From NCBI GenBank assembly GCA_965652425.1, contig CBFGVX010000058.1, positions 1-22,396 of the forward strand: DNA of 22,396 bases. Reading direction: 5' to 3'. The notes under the pieces were generated by a model. It ran no database searches and was not told the DNA's origin. It saw nothing but the letters and a program-made list of their open reading frames with translations. This DNA is from JANSXG01 sp965652425. GTDB lineage: Bacteria > Planctomycetota > Phycisphaerae > Phycisphaerales > UBA1924. A program made the position numbers and the translations under genes. Positions within the stretch are counted from its first letter, which is position 1. Every line of letters begins with the position of its first letter. This document shows positions 1-6,911 of the stretch, piece after piece.

Positions 1-10
1 TGGTGTCGGC

Positions 11-1873
11 ATGACCGAGAACCCGCCCCCGCCGCATCAGCCCGCCCCACCCAACCCCAGAGGCGTGTTCGCGCGCTTTCTCACAATCGTGGAATGGATG
101 GGCAACCTCCTGCCGCACCCGGTCACGCTGTTCGCACTCTTTGCGCTTGGGGTCGTGCTCGTTTCCGGCATCACCGCGGCGGTCGACCTCAAAGTCGAAG
201 ATCCGCGCACGATCGCGCTGAAATCAAAGTTCACCGTGACCGGCGTGGAAGATGGCGTTCTCAAGGTCACGAACACCCACAAGAACCCGCTCGAACTGCT
301 CGTGATTGAGGGGCCGGACCGCCCGCTCAGCACACTGAGCAAGACAACGCTCGAAGTCAAGGCGATCGGCGAAGATTCGTATGTCGTTCAGAGTCTCGAG
401 GGCGCGACCCTGACGGTCCAGCCGCGTGGCCCCATCATGCTGACCGTCAAGAGTCTGATGACCGGCGAGGGCATCCGCTGGATGAGCCAGGAACTCGTCC
501 GGAACTTCACCGGCTTCGTCCCGCTCGGCACGGTGCTGGTCGCGCTGCTCGGTGTCGGTGTGGCCGAGAAATCCGGCTTACTTACCACCGCCATCCGCGC
601 GATGGTGCTCGGGGCGCCCAAGTCCGCCGTCACGCTGGTCGTCGTCTTCGCCGCGGTCGTCTCCAACACCGCCAGCGAGATGGGCTATGTCGTCATCATC
701 CCGCTCGCGATGGCCCTGTTCCATTCCCTGGGCAGGCACCCGCTCGCCGGCATGGCCGCGGCGTTCGCGGGCGTGTCCGGCGGCTACAGCGCGAACCTGC
801 TGATCGGAACGGTCGATCCCCTGCTCGCTGGCATCACGCAGGAGGCCGCGCAGCTCCTCGACCCCACCTACGAGGTCCACCCGGCGGTGAACTGGTACTT
901 CATGATCGCCAGCACCTTCCTGATCACAGGGCTCGGCTGGTTCGTCACCGAAAAAATCGTCGAACCGCGCCTCGGGAAGTACGACCCGGAGATGGCCGAC
1001 GAGGACATCAATCGATCGCCGACGCTGGAACGAGTCACGCCATCGGAATTCCGCGCGCTCAAATGGGCCGGAGTCAGCGTGCTGATCGTCTCGCTCGGCT
1101 TCGTCGTGCTCGCCGGGCCGAGGTGGGCCGCCCAGCTCTTCGACTGGCTCCCCGGCTGGGGCGTGCTCCGAGATCCGAAGGAACTGGACCCGAGCAACCC
1201 CGTGACCGGCATCGGCATCTTCCGGCCGATGCTCAACAGCGTCGTGACGATGATCCTGATCTTCTTCGTGTTGCCCGGCATCGTCTACGGCGCGATCGTC
1301 GGAACCATGCGCAGCGACCGGGATGTCATCGACGCGATGGCCGGCGCGATGAAGAGCATGGGGCTGTACATCGTGCTCGTGTTCTTCGCGGCTCAGTTCG
1401 TCGCATTCTTCGACTACTCCGGCCTCGGCCAGATCCTCGCGGTGCTCGGCGCGGACCTGCTGGTCGCGATGAAACTCGACAACCCCGCGGTGTTCGTCCC
1501 GTTCATCCTGATGTGCTGCTTCGTCAACCTGATGCTCGGCTCGGCGAGCGCGCAGTGGGCCGTGACCGCGCCGATCTTCGTGCCCATGCTCATGACCATC
1601 GGCTACAGCCCGGAGGTCATCCAGGCGGCGTACCGCATCGGCGATTCCACCACCAACATCATCACACCGATGATGAGCTACTTCGGATTGATCCTTGCCG
1701 TCGCGGTCCGCTACCAGAAGAACCTCGGCATCGGCACCATGGTCGCCACAATGCTCCCGTACTCGATCTTCTTCCTCATTGGATGGACGCTGCTGTTCTA
1801 CCTCTGGGTGTTCGTGTTGGGGCTGCCGGTCGGGCCGGGCGCCCCGACCCTGTACCCGGCACCGGTGAACTGA
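11..1873 (+). CDS. AbgT-family transporter with extra N-terminal soluble domain
   Basis: Inner-membrane transporter of the AbgT family. Characterised members take up p-aminobenzoyl-glutamate or export sulfonamides and p-aminobenzoate; the substrate here is unknown. Family signs are the first membrane helix near residues 32-55 after NLLPHPVTLF, the stretch NFTGFVPLGTVLVALLGVG (about 165-183) followed by AEKSGL, and the late segments SASAQWAVTAPIFVPM and IGDSTTNIITPMMSYF. At 620 residues it is about 100 longer than characterised members (roughly 500). The excess lies at about residues 60-145, between the first helix and the conserved core, and reads as a beta-rich hydrophilic domain. The N-terminus is proline-rich. 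The ATG at 11 is the first in frame, but only ten bases lie upstream, so the ribosome site cannot be judged fully. It is followed by a weak terminator and does not look co-transcribed with the next gene. Confidence 0.9.
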   Translation: MTENPPPPHQPAPPNPRGVFARFLTIVEWMGNLLPHPVTLFALFALGVVLVSGITAAVDLKVEDPRTIALKSKFTVTGVEDGVLKVTNTHKNPLELLVIEGPDRPLSTLSKTTLEVKAIGEDSYVVQSLEGATLTVQPRGPIMLTVKSLMTGEGIRWMSQELVRNFTGFVPLGTVLVALLGVGVAEKSGLLTTAIRAMVLGAPKSAVTLVVVFAAVVSNTASEMGYVVIIPLAMALFHSLGRHPLAGMAAAFAGVSGGYSANLLIGTVDPLLAGITQEAAQLLDPTYEVHPAVNWYFMIASTFLITGLGWFVTEKIVEPRLGKYDPEMADEDINRSPTLERVTPSEFRALKWAGVSVLIVSLGFVVLAGPRWAAQLFDWLPGWGVLRDPKELDPSNPVTGIGIFRPMLNSVVTMILIFFVLPGIVYGAIVGTMRSDRDVIDAMAGAMKSMGLYIVLVFFAAQFVAFFDYSGLGQILAVLGADLLVAMKLDNPAVFVPFILMCCFVNLMLGSASAQWAVTAPIFVPMLMTIGYSPEVIQAAYRIGDSTTNIITPMMSYFGLILAVAVRYQKNLGIGTMVATMLPYSIFFLIGWTLLFYLWVFVLGLPVGPGAPTLYPAPVN

Positions 1874-1904
1874 CATCGCCCTCTCGATATCGCATGAAGG
1901 CAAA

Positions 1905-1940
1905 AATGAGCGCGGATTTATGGACCGCTCATTGTTCTTC
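1905..1940 (+). terminator. Possible terminator after the AbgT transporter
   Basis: An 8-bp perfect stem AATGAGCG / CGCTCATT (1905-1912 with 1926-1933) has a 13-base loop and is followed by GTTCTTC. The U-tail is interrupted, so termination is likely only partial. Confidence 0.4.
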
Positions 1941-2033
1941 ATGCTGAGCGAGCGAAAGTTCTGACATACAGCAAGCGTTCATCCCCTCGCGGCAAACGAA
2001 ACGATCGCAAGCCGCCTTTGAAAGGAGATCCCG

Positions 2034-2384
2034 ATGAAACGCCTGATCACAACCGTATCGATCATCGGCCTTGCCACCGCCGCACCGCTGGCGATTTCCG
2101 GCCATACCGACATACCAGTCCGAACAGTCGCAGATCCCGGGGATCCCGCACAGATAACCGGATCCATCAGCAACATCTCCGAAGATGGCTCCGTGTTCGA
2201 GGTGCGAACAACGGTGGGCGTTGTGAGCGTGAAGGTTGATGACAAAACCGAATTCACCCTTAACGGCAAGGAAGCCGCGAAAGATGAAGCGCTGAAGATC
2301 GGCCACGAGGTCATCGTGTTCAGGAAGGGCGATACCGCGACGAAAGTCGATGCGAAATCAGAGATCGAACCCACCCTTCTCTGA
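2034..2384 (+). CDS. Small exported protein of unknown function
   Basis: A 116-residue protein with an N-terminal signal sequence (MKRL, then a hydrophobic stretch to about residue 21), so probably periplasmic or secreted. The remaining roughly 80 residues alternate polar and hydrophobic positions, for example GSISNISEDGSVFEVRT and GVVSVKVDDKTEFTLNG. This is a small beta-barrel-like pattern of the kind seen in DUF5666/OB-type exported domains; that assignment is an inference. The start is set by AAAGGAGA at 2020-2027, seven bases before the ATG. A strong terminator follows, and the gene appears to be monocistronic. No enzymatic motif or cysteine pair is visible. Function unknown. Confidence 0.75.
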   Translation: MKRLITTVSIIGLATAAPLAISGHTDIPVRTVADPGDPAQITGSISNISEDGSVFEVRTTVGVVSVKVDDKTEFTLNGKEAAKDEALKIGHEVIVFRKGDTATKVDAKSEIEPTLL

Positions 2385-2442
2385 CTATCCGCTTGTCGGA
2401 TCGATCACACTCAGACTCTCACACACTCAAACTCTCTCTCCA

Positions 2443-2479
2443 CCCGCCGCGCTGAGCATCACAGCGCGGCGGGCTTTTC
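2443..2479 (+). terminator. Rho-independent terminator
   Basis: A 12-bp perfect GC-rich stem (2443-2454 with 2462-2473) has a 7-base loop, followed by CTTTTCC. It ends the small exported gene on the plus strand. On the minus strand the hairpin also lies just past the end of the decarboxylase gene, but has no U-run there. Confidence 0.75.
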
Positions 2480-2492
2480 CGTCATGCACGGT

Positions 2493-3905
2493 TCAAGTCA
2501 GCGCGTTGTCGCCGTCGGGCAGCGACATCGCGACCCGCACGAGCGTCTCGAAGAACTCGTCGAGATCCGCCTCATCCGCATCCGCGTTGACGAACGCCGC
2601 GCGGATGACGCGACGGTCGTCGACGATGCCGTAGCCGACGAGTGACTTCTGCTGCTGGCGCAGCGTCTCGCAGATCAGGTCGCTGGGCTTGCCGGTGACC
2701 TCGAAGCAGACATTCACCGATTCGGGGTTCTTGCTCAGCGTGCAGCGTGGGTCGTTCTTGACGAGGTCGGCGAAATACCCGGCGAGCTCGTACAGCCGAT
2801 CGATCTTCCGCGCGTAGCCCTCGTCGCCGAGGTGCTGCCACGCCGCCCAGAGCTTGAGGCAGTCGTTCCGCCGGCCGCACTGCATGGACTTCACACCATG
2901 ATTCAGCTCATCCTCATCGGACTGGAACAGGTAGCTCGCCGACTCGCTGAAATGCTTGCGGAGCAGCCCCTTCTCCTTGACAAGGATGACCGAGCAGCTC
3001 AGCGGCACGCCCATCATCTTGTGCGCGTCCCAGGTGAACGAGTCGCTGCGCTCGCTGCCCTTGAGGTGCGCTTTGTGCTTCGCAGAGAGGGCAGTCGATC
3101 CGCCGAACGCGCCGTCCACATGCAGCCACAGACCGAACTCCTCGGCAACATCGGCGATGGCGTCGAGCGGGTCGTAGGCGCCGAGGACCGTCGTGCCGCA
3201 GGTCGCGTTGATGCAGAACGGTTTCGCGCCCTGATCCATGTCCCGCCGGATCGCCTCGCGCAGGGCGTCGGGGCGCATCCGTCCGCGCTCGTCGGTCGCG
3301 ACCTTGCGCAGCGATCGTCGGCCGAGGCCCATCATCGCCATGTTCTTCGAGATCGAATAATGATCGAGTTCCGAGCTGTAGAGCGTCATCCACGAACCGT
3401 CGTGCCCGTCATTCGCGCACCGCTCGTTGAACTCGTTGCGGGCGATCATGATGCCCGCGAAGTTCGAGAGCGAACCGCCGGGCGTGAAGATACCCTCGCC
3501 GTCCTCGTATCCGACCTTCCGACCCATGTGCTCGCCGAGCACCTTCTCGATGAGCACCTGAGGCCCCGCCGCCTTGTAGGTGTACATCGATGAGTTCAGC
3601 AGCACCGCAACAATCTCCGCGGCGGACGCGATGTCGTGCCGCCCCGCGAAGAGCTGATTGAAGAACCGGCGGGAAGCGGTGCGGGGAGTCGCGAGCGCCA
3701 CCGCTTCGAGCATGTCCATGACCTCGCTAGGCGCGTGGCCCGCCTTTGGAATTGCGAGTTCAAAAGCCGCCCGCATCTCTTCCGGCGTGCGGAATCGCGC
3801 AACGGGCTCGGCCGCCTCGGCCTCGAAGAGCGATCGGGCCAACTCGATCAGACGCGGCGTCAAAGTGGGCTCATGCCCGGCCTCGGGCGTCGCGAAGGTC
3901 GTCAT
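2493..3905 (-). CDS. Group II PLP decarboxylase, probable cysteine sulfinate decarboxylase
   Basis: Cytoplasmic PLP-dependent decarboxylase of the glutamate / aspartate / cysteine sulfinate family, 470 residues (animal enzymes are about 490). The PLP lysine is K296 in SFTWDAHKMMG, the cofactor aspartate is D264 in HVDGAFGG, and the ring-stacking histidine is H182 in ELDHYS. The SYLFQ and QCGRRNDCLKLW blocks read almost as in animal cysteine sulfinate decarboxylase. At the two substrate-sensing positions, F86 (NQLF) and S106 (NSS), 20 residues apart, it matches cysteine sulfinate decarboxylase (Phe/Ser); glutamate decarboxylases have Ser/Asn there (NQLS...NTN). From this I infer that it makes hypotaurine from cysteine sulfinate, though aspartate decarboxylation to beta-alanine is a possible alternative. 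The ATG at 3905 is preceded by GGAGAG at 5 bases. It lies 31 bases after the cysteine dioxygenase gene on the same strand, which supplies the expected substrate. Confidence 0.85.
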   Translation of the reverse strand: MTTFATPEAGHEPTLTPRLIELARSLFEAEAAEPVARFRTPEEMRAAFELAIPKAGHAPSEVMDMLEAVALATPRTASRRFFNQLFAGRHDIASAAEIVAVLLNSSMYTYKAAGPQVLIEKVLGEHMGRKVGYEDGEGIFTPGGSLSNFAGIMIARNEFNERCANDGHDGSWMTLYSSELDHYSISKNMAMMGLGRRSLRKVATDERGRMRPDALREAIRRDMDQGAKPFCINATCGTTVLGAYDPLDAIADVAEEFGLWLHVDGAFGGSTALSAKHKAHLKGSERSDSFTWDAHKMMGVPLSCSVILVKEKGLLRKHFSESASYLFQSDEDELNHGVKSMQCGRRNDCLKLWAAWQHLGDEGYARKIDRLYELAGYFADLVKNDPRCTLSKNPESVNVCFEVTGKPSDLICETLRQQQKSLVGYGIVDDRRVIRAAFVNADADEADLDEFFETLVRVAMSLPDGDNALT

Positions 3906-3936
3906 CGATCTCTCCAGATGAACAGAAAGCCGGCGT

Positions 3937-4443
3937 TCAGACCGTCGCCGGCCGGGGGTAGGTCGTCATTTTCAGACGAGGCGAGTACGCGTGCAGCGTG
4001 ATCAGATCGCTGTCGGCCCTGTTGGCGACATCGTGGATATCCCCGTCATGCGCTGCGCAGATGTAGCCCTCGGGCATCTCGTGGCTGTCCACCGCAATAA
4101 CCTGTTTCCCCTCCCCGCTCAGTTCGAATCGAGTTTCGGTCCCCACTCCCTCGATCACGCGAAACGCGCAGGCAGAATGACGGTGATCATGGATCGGTGA
4201 TCGCTGGCCGGGCCTCCAGCACAGCAGAGCCAGATCGAACCAGCGGGAGCGGGCGATGACATTTCGCTTGTAGGTGCGAAGCCCGAAATTGCAGAACGAA
4301 CCGAAATCCTGGCGCGTCATGCGGGTCGAGCGCAGCAGGGACTCAAGGCGGCTCAGGGATGCGGGTCCAGTCAGTTGTTCGAGGTAGCCGAGAAGGGGTT
4401 CCAGACCCTTCGGACAATCGATCACGCTGGCATCGTCAGACAT
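3937..4443 (-). CDS. Cysteine dioxygenase (cupin, type I)
   Basis: Mononuclear iron thiol dioxygenase that oxidises L-cysteine to cysteine sulfinate. In the 168-residue form, the cupin ligands are H85 and H87 (PIHDHRHSAC) and H137 (GDIHDVAN). H151 and Y153 (HAYSP) are the conserved active-site pair. Y58 and R60 (TYKRN) match the substrate-binding Tyr/Arg of mammalian cysteine dioxygenase, whereas mercaptopropionate dioxygenases have Gln instead of Arg. C92, seven residues after the first ligand, sits where mammalian enzymes carry the Cys of the Cys-Tyr crosslink. The start is uncertain. The ATG at 4443 has GGAG three bases upstream, and ATG 4455 is also possible. A GTG at 4548 has a well-placed GGAG and would add 35 residues that look less like coding sequence and lie outside the conserved domain. 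It is the first gene of a two-gene unit with the decarboxylase. Confidence 0.88.
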   Translation of the reverse strand: MSDDASVIDCPKGLEPLLGYLEQLTGPASLSRLESLLRSTRMTRQDFGSFCNFGLRTYKRNVIARSRWFDLALLCWRPGQRSPIHDHRHSACAFRVIEGVGTETRFELSGEGKQVIAVDSHEMPEGYICAAHDGDIHDVANRADSDLITLHAYSPRLKMTTYPRPATV

Positions 4444-4603
4444 GTTCTCCACCATCGGGGTTGAGGCGGCCTTCCGAGTGCGGCCACCAGTCACCCCGAC
4501 CTTAGGAAGTTTGAGAGAACTTTGCACGCGCCGAATGCGAGATGCCACATGAAACTCCAGGAAATACGCGGCACCGCATCAGCGGAATCCCGCGCAGTGG
4601 ATC

Positions 4604-4609
4604 ATTGTA
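4604..4609 (-). promoter_or_regulatory. Possible -10 element for the cysteine dioxygenase operon
   Basis: On the minus strand TACAAT (5 of 6 to the consensus) lies about 60 bases upstream of the GTG at 4548 and 160 upstream of the ATG at 4443. No good -35 box is seen at 16-18 bases, so this is only a candidate. The stretch 4444-4657 between the two genes contains no other recognisable feature. Confidence 0.3.
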
Positions 4610-4657
4610 GCCACGATCTGGAATCCATAGAAACCGGACCCGGCGAACACGCATTAC

Positions 4658-5908
4658 CTAGTCCAGCCCAGCCGTTTCACCGATCTCGAAATGCTTCATG
4701 ATTTCACACGGGGCAACCGGATAGGCGATCTCCGAGCGATACGCTCGGAACCCCTCCAACGACCCCCAATTCGCCAGACCCAACCCGTCGGCGATCATCT
4801 GGGCATACCCGGGAATCCTCGGCGTTTGCAGCACAGGCGGCGAGCCGAGCGGTTGGCTGCGACCGGGAGGAGTCAATTCTCCGGAGTCCGCGGCAGATGC
4901 GCCGGCCGAAGGTCGGTCCTCCAACAATCCGCGAACGCGGGTGTGCTTGGGCTGAAAGTGCGACAAACTCCGGTGCAGAAGCAGATCAAAGAGCACCCCC
5001 TCAACCGGGGTACGCACCGTGAGGGCGTAGCGAGCTTCGGCGTTGTCCTCGGAACGCCGGTAAGGCAACGCTGAACGGTAGATCTCTCCGGTAATGCAGG
5101 TCAGCGCGCCCCGCCGCCCCACCGGTCCCGGCGCGATCTGGTCGTACACCCATCCATTGGAGCCGGTGAACTGCTCGAGCTGAGGCAGCGGCTGCGAGCA
5201 GTACGACGGAAGCAGCGGAACCGTAGGACCGGTTTTCCCAGCAGGATCGAGCGGTTCGCGCTCGAATGAAAGACCCTTCCCGGTGTCGCTGGCCGCCCGC
5301 AGGCGCCGGATGATCCAAGGCACATCCGGACGCAAGCGCTCAAAGTCAATCAGCCCGGAAATCTGCACCGCGTCGAGCATGCCATCGGTCTTCTCCGAAG
5401 GACGCAGAGCCAGCATCAGGAACTGCACCCTCGCGCGAACCCCCCACACCGCCGAACCGGCGCGGTAATACGCCCGTCGCTCCTCGGCCTCGATCCGCTC
5501 GTCCCGTCCGCCGGAGGCGAGCATCGTCTCGAAGGACCGCCGATCCCCTGCATGCTGCTCGACAAAGGCCCGAAGCACCCGGTCCGCCTCCCGGACCGCC
5601 TCGATCTGGTCGTTCGTCGCACCGCGCTTTCTGGCGGCTTTCAGGACAATTTCGACCCCACCGCTGCCGGGCATGTGGCGTGCCGCACCGGCGAGATCCT
5701 CGTCCTCCATAAAACGGACGATCTTCCAGGCCAGTGTTTTGTCCAGCCCCAGCGTTCGCCCGACGGTCGTCGGACGAGCTCCCGCAAGCCCTGCTCCGGC
5801 CAGCAGATCCACCAGCGCGGCCTGCACCGCCCGCACATGCTCGGACGCTCCGGCCGTAAACGACCGCGGCTTCGGCTCGGCAGCGGCATCCGACGAGGGT
5901 GGGTTCAT
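4658..5908 (-). CDS. Unrecognised protein with N-terminal HTH-like region
   Basis: A 416-residue soluble protein that I do not recognise. Residues about 25-75 look like a winged-helix DNA-binding region: a helix (VRAVQAALVDLLAGAG), then TTVGRTLGLDKTLAWKIVRF in the pattern of a recognition helix, then a glycine turn (HMPGSGG). Residues 95-135 are helical and charged. The rest (about 140-416) has no membrane segment or catalytic motif that I can name and may be a ligand-binding or oligomerisation domain. The ATG at 5908 was chosen over a GTG at 6073 because the upstream stretch is AT-rich, unlike coding sequence here, and overlaps the divergent promoter. A TACAAT box ends 6 bases before this ATG, suggesting a leaderless mRNA. 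The gene is divergent from the surface-protein gene at 6088, so regulation of that neighbour is plausible but unproven. Confidence 0.75.
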   Translation of the reverse strand: MNPPSSDAAAEPKPRSFTAGASEHVRAVQAALVDLLAGAGLAGARPTTVGRTLGLDKTLAWKIVRFMEDEDLAGAARHMPGSGGVEIVLKAARKRGATNDQIEAVREADRVLRAFVEQHAGDRRSFETMLASGGRDERIEAEERRAYYRAGSAVWGVRARVQFLMLALRPSEKTDGMLDAVQISGLIDFERLRPDVPWIIRRLRAASDTGKGLSFEREPLDPAGKTGPTVPLLPSYCSQPLPQLEQFTGSNGWVYDQIAPGPVGRRGALTCITGEIYRSALPYRRSEDNAEARYALTVRTPVEGVLFDLLLHRSLSHFQPKHTRVRGLLEDRPSAGASAADSGELTPPGRSQPLGSPPVLQTPRIPGYAQMIADGLGLANWGSLEGFRAYRSEIAYPVAPCEIMKHFEIGETAGLD

Positions 5909-5914
5909 GGATCG

Positions 5915-5920
5915 ATTGTA
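5915..5920 (-). promoter_or_regulatory. Candidate leaderless -10 box of the HTH-like gene
   Basis: On the minus strand the sequence TATACAAT contains TACAAT, which ends six bases before the ATG at 5908. Transcription would begin at or next to the start codon, and no Shine-Dalgarno sequence is present. The -35 region is poor. Confidence 0.4.
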
Positions 5921-5977
5921 TAGCAAGAAGAGCCCTTTCTGACTCCATAGTACCCCTGGTCTCTGGTCGTCGCAAAA

Positions 5978-5989
5978 TTCTTTAAAGAA
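5978..5989. promoter_or_regulatory. AT-rich palindrome in a divergent promoter region
   Basis: The perfect 12-bp palindrome TTCTTTAAAGAA lies four bases upstream of the -35 box of the surface-protein promoter and about 60 bases upstream of the putative minus-strand -10. It stands out in an otherwise GC-rich sequence and has the position of an operator or activator site. Confidence 0.4.
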
Positions 5990-5993
5990 ATTT

Positions 5994-6021
5994 TTGACAC
6001 CATGAAACCGCGCAGTAAAGT
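5994..6021 (+). promoter_or_regulatory. Sigma-70-type promoter of the exported surface-protein gene
   Basis: A perfect -35 box TTGACA (5994-5999), a 16-base spacer and TAAAGT (6016-6021, 4 of 6 to TATAAT). Predicted transcription start is near 6028, leaving a leader of about 60 bases before the ATG at 6088. Confidence 0.55.
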
Positions 6022-6087
6022 TCCCGTATCCAATCAAACTGAACACCGACCAGAGTGTTCCCTTGCTCACCACAGGAGATGACAGAC

Positions 6088-6780
6088 ATGACCAGATCCA
6101 CCATCGCGGCCATCGTGGCCGGAGCCGGATTCGCGGGAGCCGCGGCGGCCGGAGAAATCTCGCAGACCGTCGACATCAACATCACCCCCGGCACCTTCCT
6201 CCAGGAGTTCACCCTCGACGGGTTCGACACGCAGGGCGGAAACCGGGTCCTGACCGGCGTCCGGTACCAGCTCCAGACCGAGCTCAGCGCGAACTTCACC
6301 GTCCTCAACTACTCAGACTTCGCCATCCCTTCCGGGGAATGGTCGGTCCTGCCGGGCTTCACCATGTTCTTCACCGCCGATGTCCCCGGTGGCGACGGCG
6401 AGGGTTCGATCTTTGGCGGTATCGGCGGCATCGGGTTTGATCCGCTCACCGGAGATCTTCCGGCCGGCACGGGCGATCCGATCTTCGGCGAGCCGGGCCG
6501 ACTGGAGTTCAGCGACAGCGGGATTCTCAATTCCGACTTCCTCGATGACGGCGATGTGGCGCGGAACTTCTTCTCCCAGCACCCCACCATCGTGTCCACG
6601 CTCGCACCGTTCTCGTTCCCCGAGGTCTTCGGCCCTCCCGGATCGAACATCACCCTCGAGTCGGAGGTGACCCAAACCGGCACGCTGACGGTGATCTACG
6701 AATACAGCGTGGTCCCGGCACCCGGAGCCGCGGCGGTGCTCGGACTGGCCGGCATCGCCGGACTTCGTCGGCGCCGCTGA
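6088..6780 (+). CDS. Exported surface protein with PEP-CTERM-like sorting tail
   Basis: A 230-residue exported protein. It has a signal peptide (residues 1-21, ending in GAAAAG), a beta-rich body, and a C-terminal tail with VPAPG, a short hydrophobic segment (AAAVLGLAGIAGL) and RRRR. This is the planctomycete form of the PEP-CTERM signal, handled by an exosortase and leading to surface anchoring or release. The body resembles the 'choice-of-anchor E' group (FTLDGFDTQGGNRVLTGVRY near the start, TGTLTVIYEYS just before the tail), an assignment from memory. There is no cysteine in the mature chain and it is rich in Gly, Asp and Thr. The ATG at 6088 has AGGAG nine bases upstream (6074-6078); the in-frame ATG at 6079 abuts that site and was rejected. 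It has its own promoter and terminator, so it is a single-gene unit. Confidence 0.82.
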   Translation: MTRSTIAAIVAGAGFAGAAAAGEISQTVDINITPGTFLQEFTLDGFDTQGGNRVLTGVRYQLQTELSANFTVLNYSDFAIPSGEWSVLPGFTMFFTADVPGGDGEGSIFGGIGGIGFDPLTGDLPAGTGDPIFGEPGRLEFSDSGILNSDFLDDGDVARNFFSQHPTIVSTLAPFSFPEVFGPPGSNITLESEVTQTGTLTVIYEYSVVPAPGAAAVLGLAGIAGLRRRR

Positions 6781-6813
6781 TCGAATCATTCCTCAGGCCT
6801 CCTCCCGAGGATG

Positions 6814-6848
6814 AAAAAAACCCGGACCGCACAGGTCCGGGCTTTTTG
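6814..6848 (+). terminator. Rho-independent terminator (potentially bidirectional)
   Basis: Stem CCCGGACC / GGTCCGGG (6821-6828 with 6834-6841) with loop GCACA, followed by CTTTTTG. Seven A residues at 6814-6820 also give a U-tail on the minus strand. Confidence 0.85.
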
Positions 6849-6911
6849 TTGCATCATGTTGACTTGGTCTTGTCTCGCAAGTATCGACTGATCACAGGTA
6901 GTATGTAAATC

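Noticed and set aside
578..1942. Long open frame on the minus strand opposite the AbgT transporter
   Set aside because: It is rich in Arg, His, Asp and Glu with no family motif, as expected for the antisense shadow of a GC-rich membrane protein gene.
5909..6073. Longer N-terminus for the HTH-like gene
   Set aside because: The extension is AT-rich, aromatic-rich and overlaps the divergent promoter; ATG 5908 is preferred.
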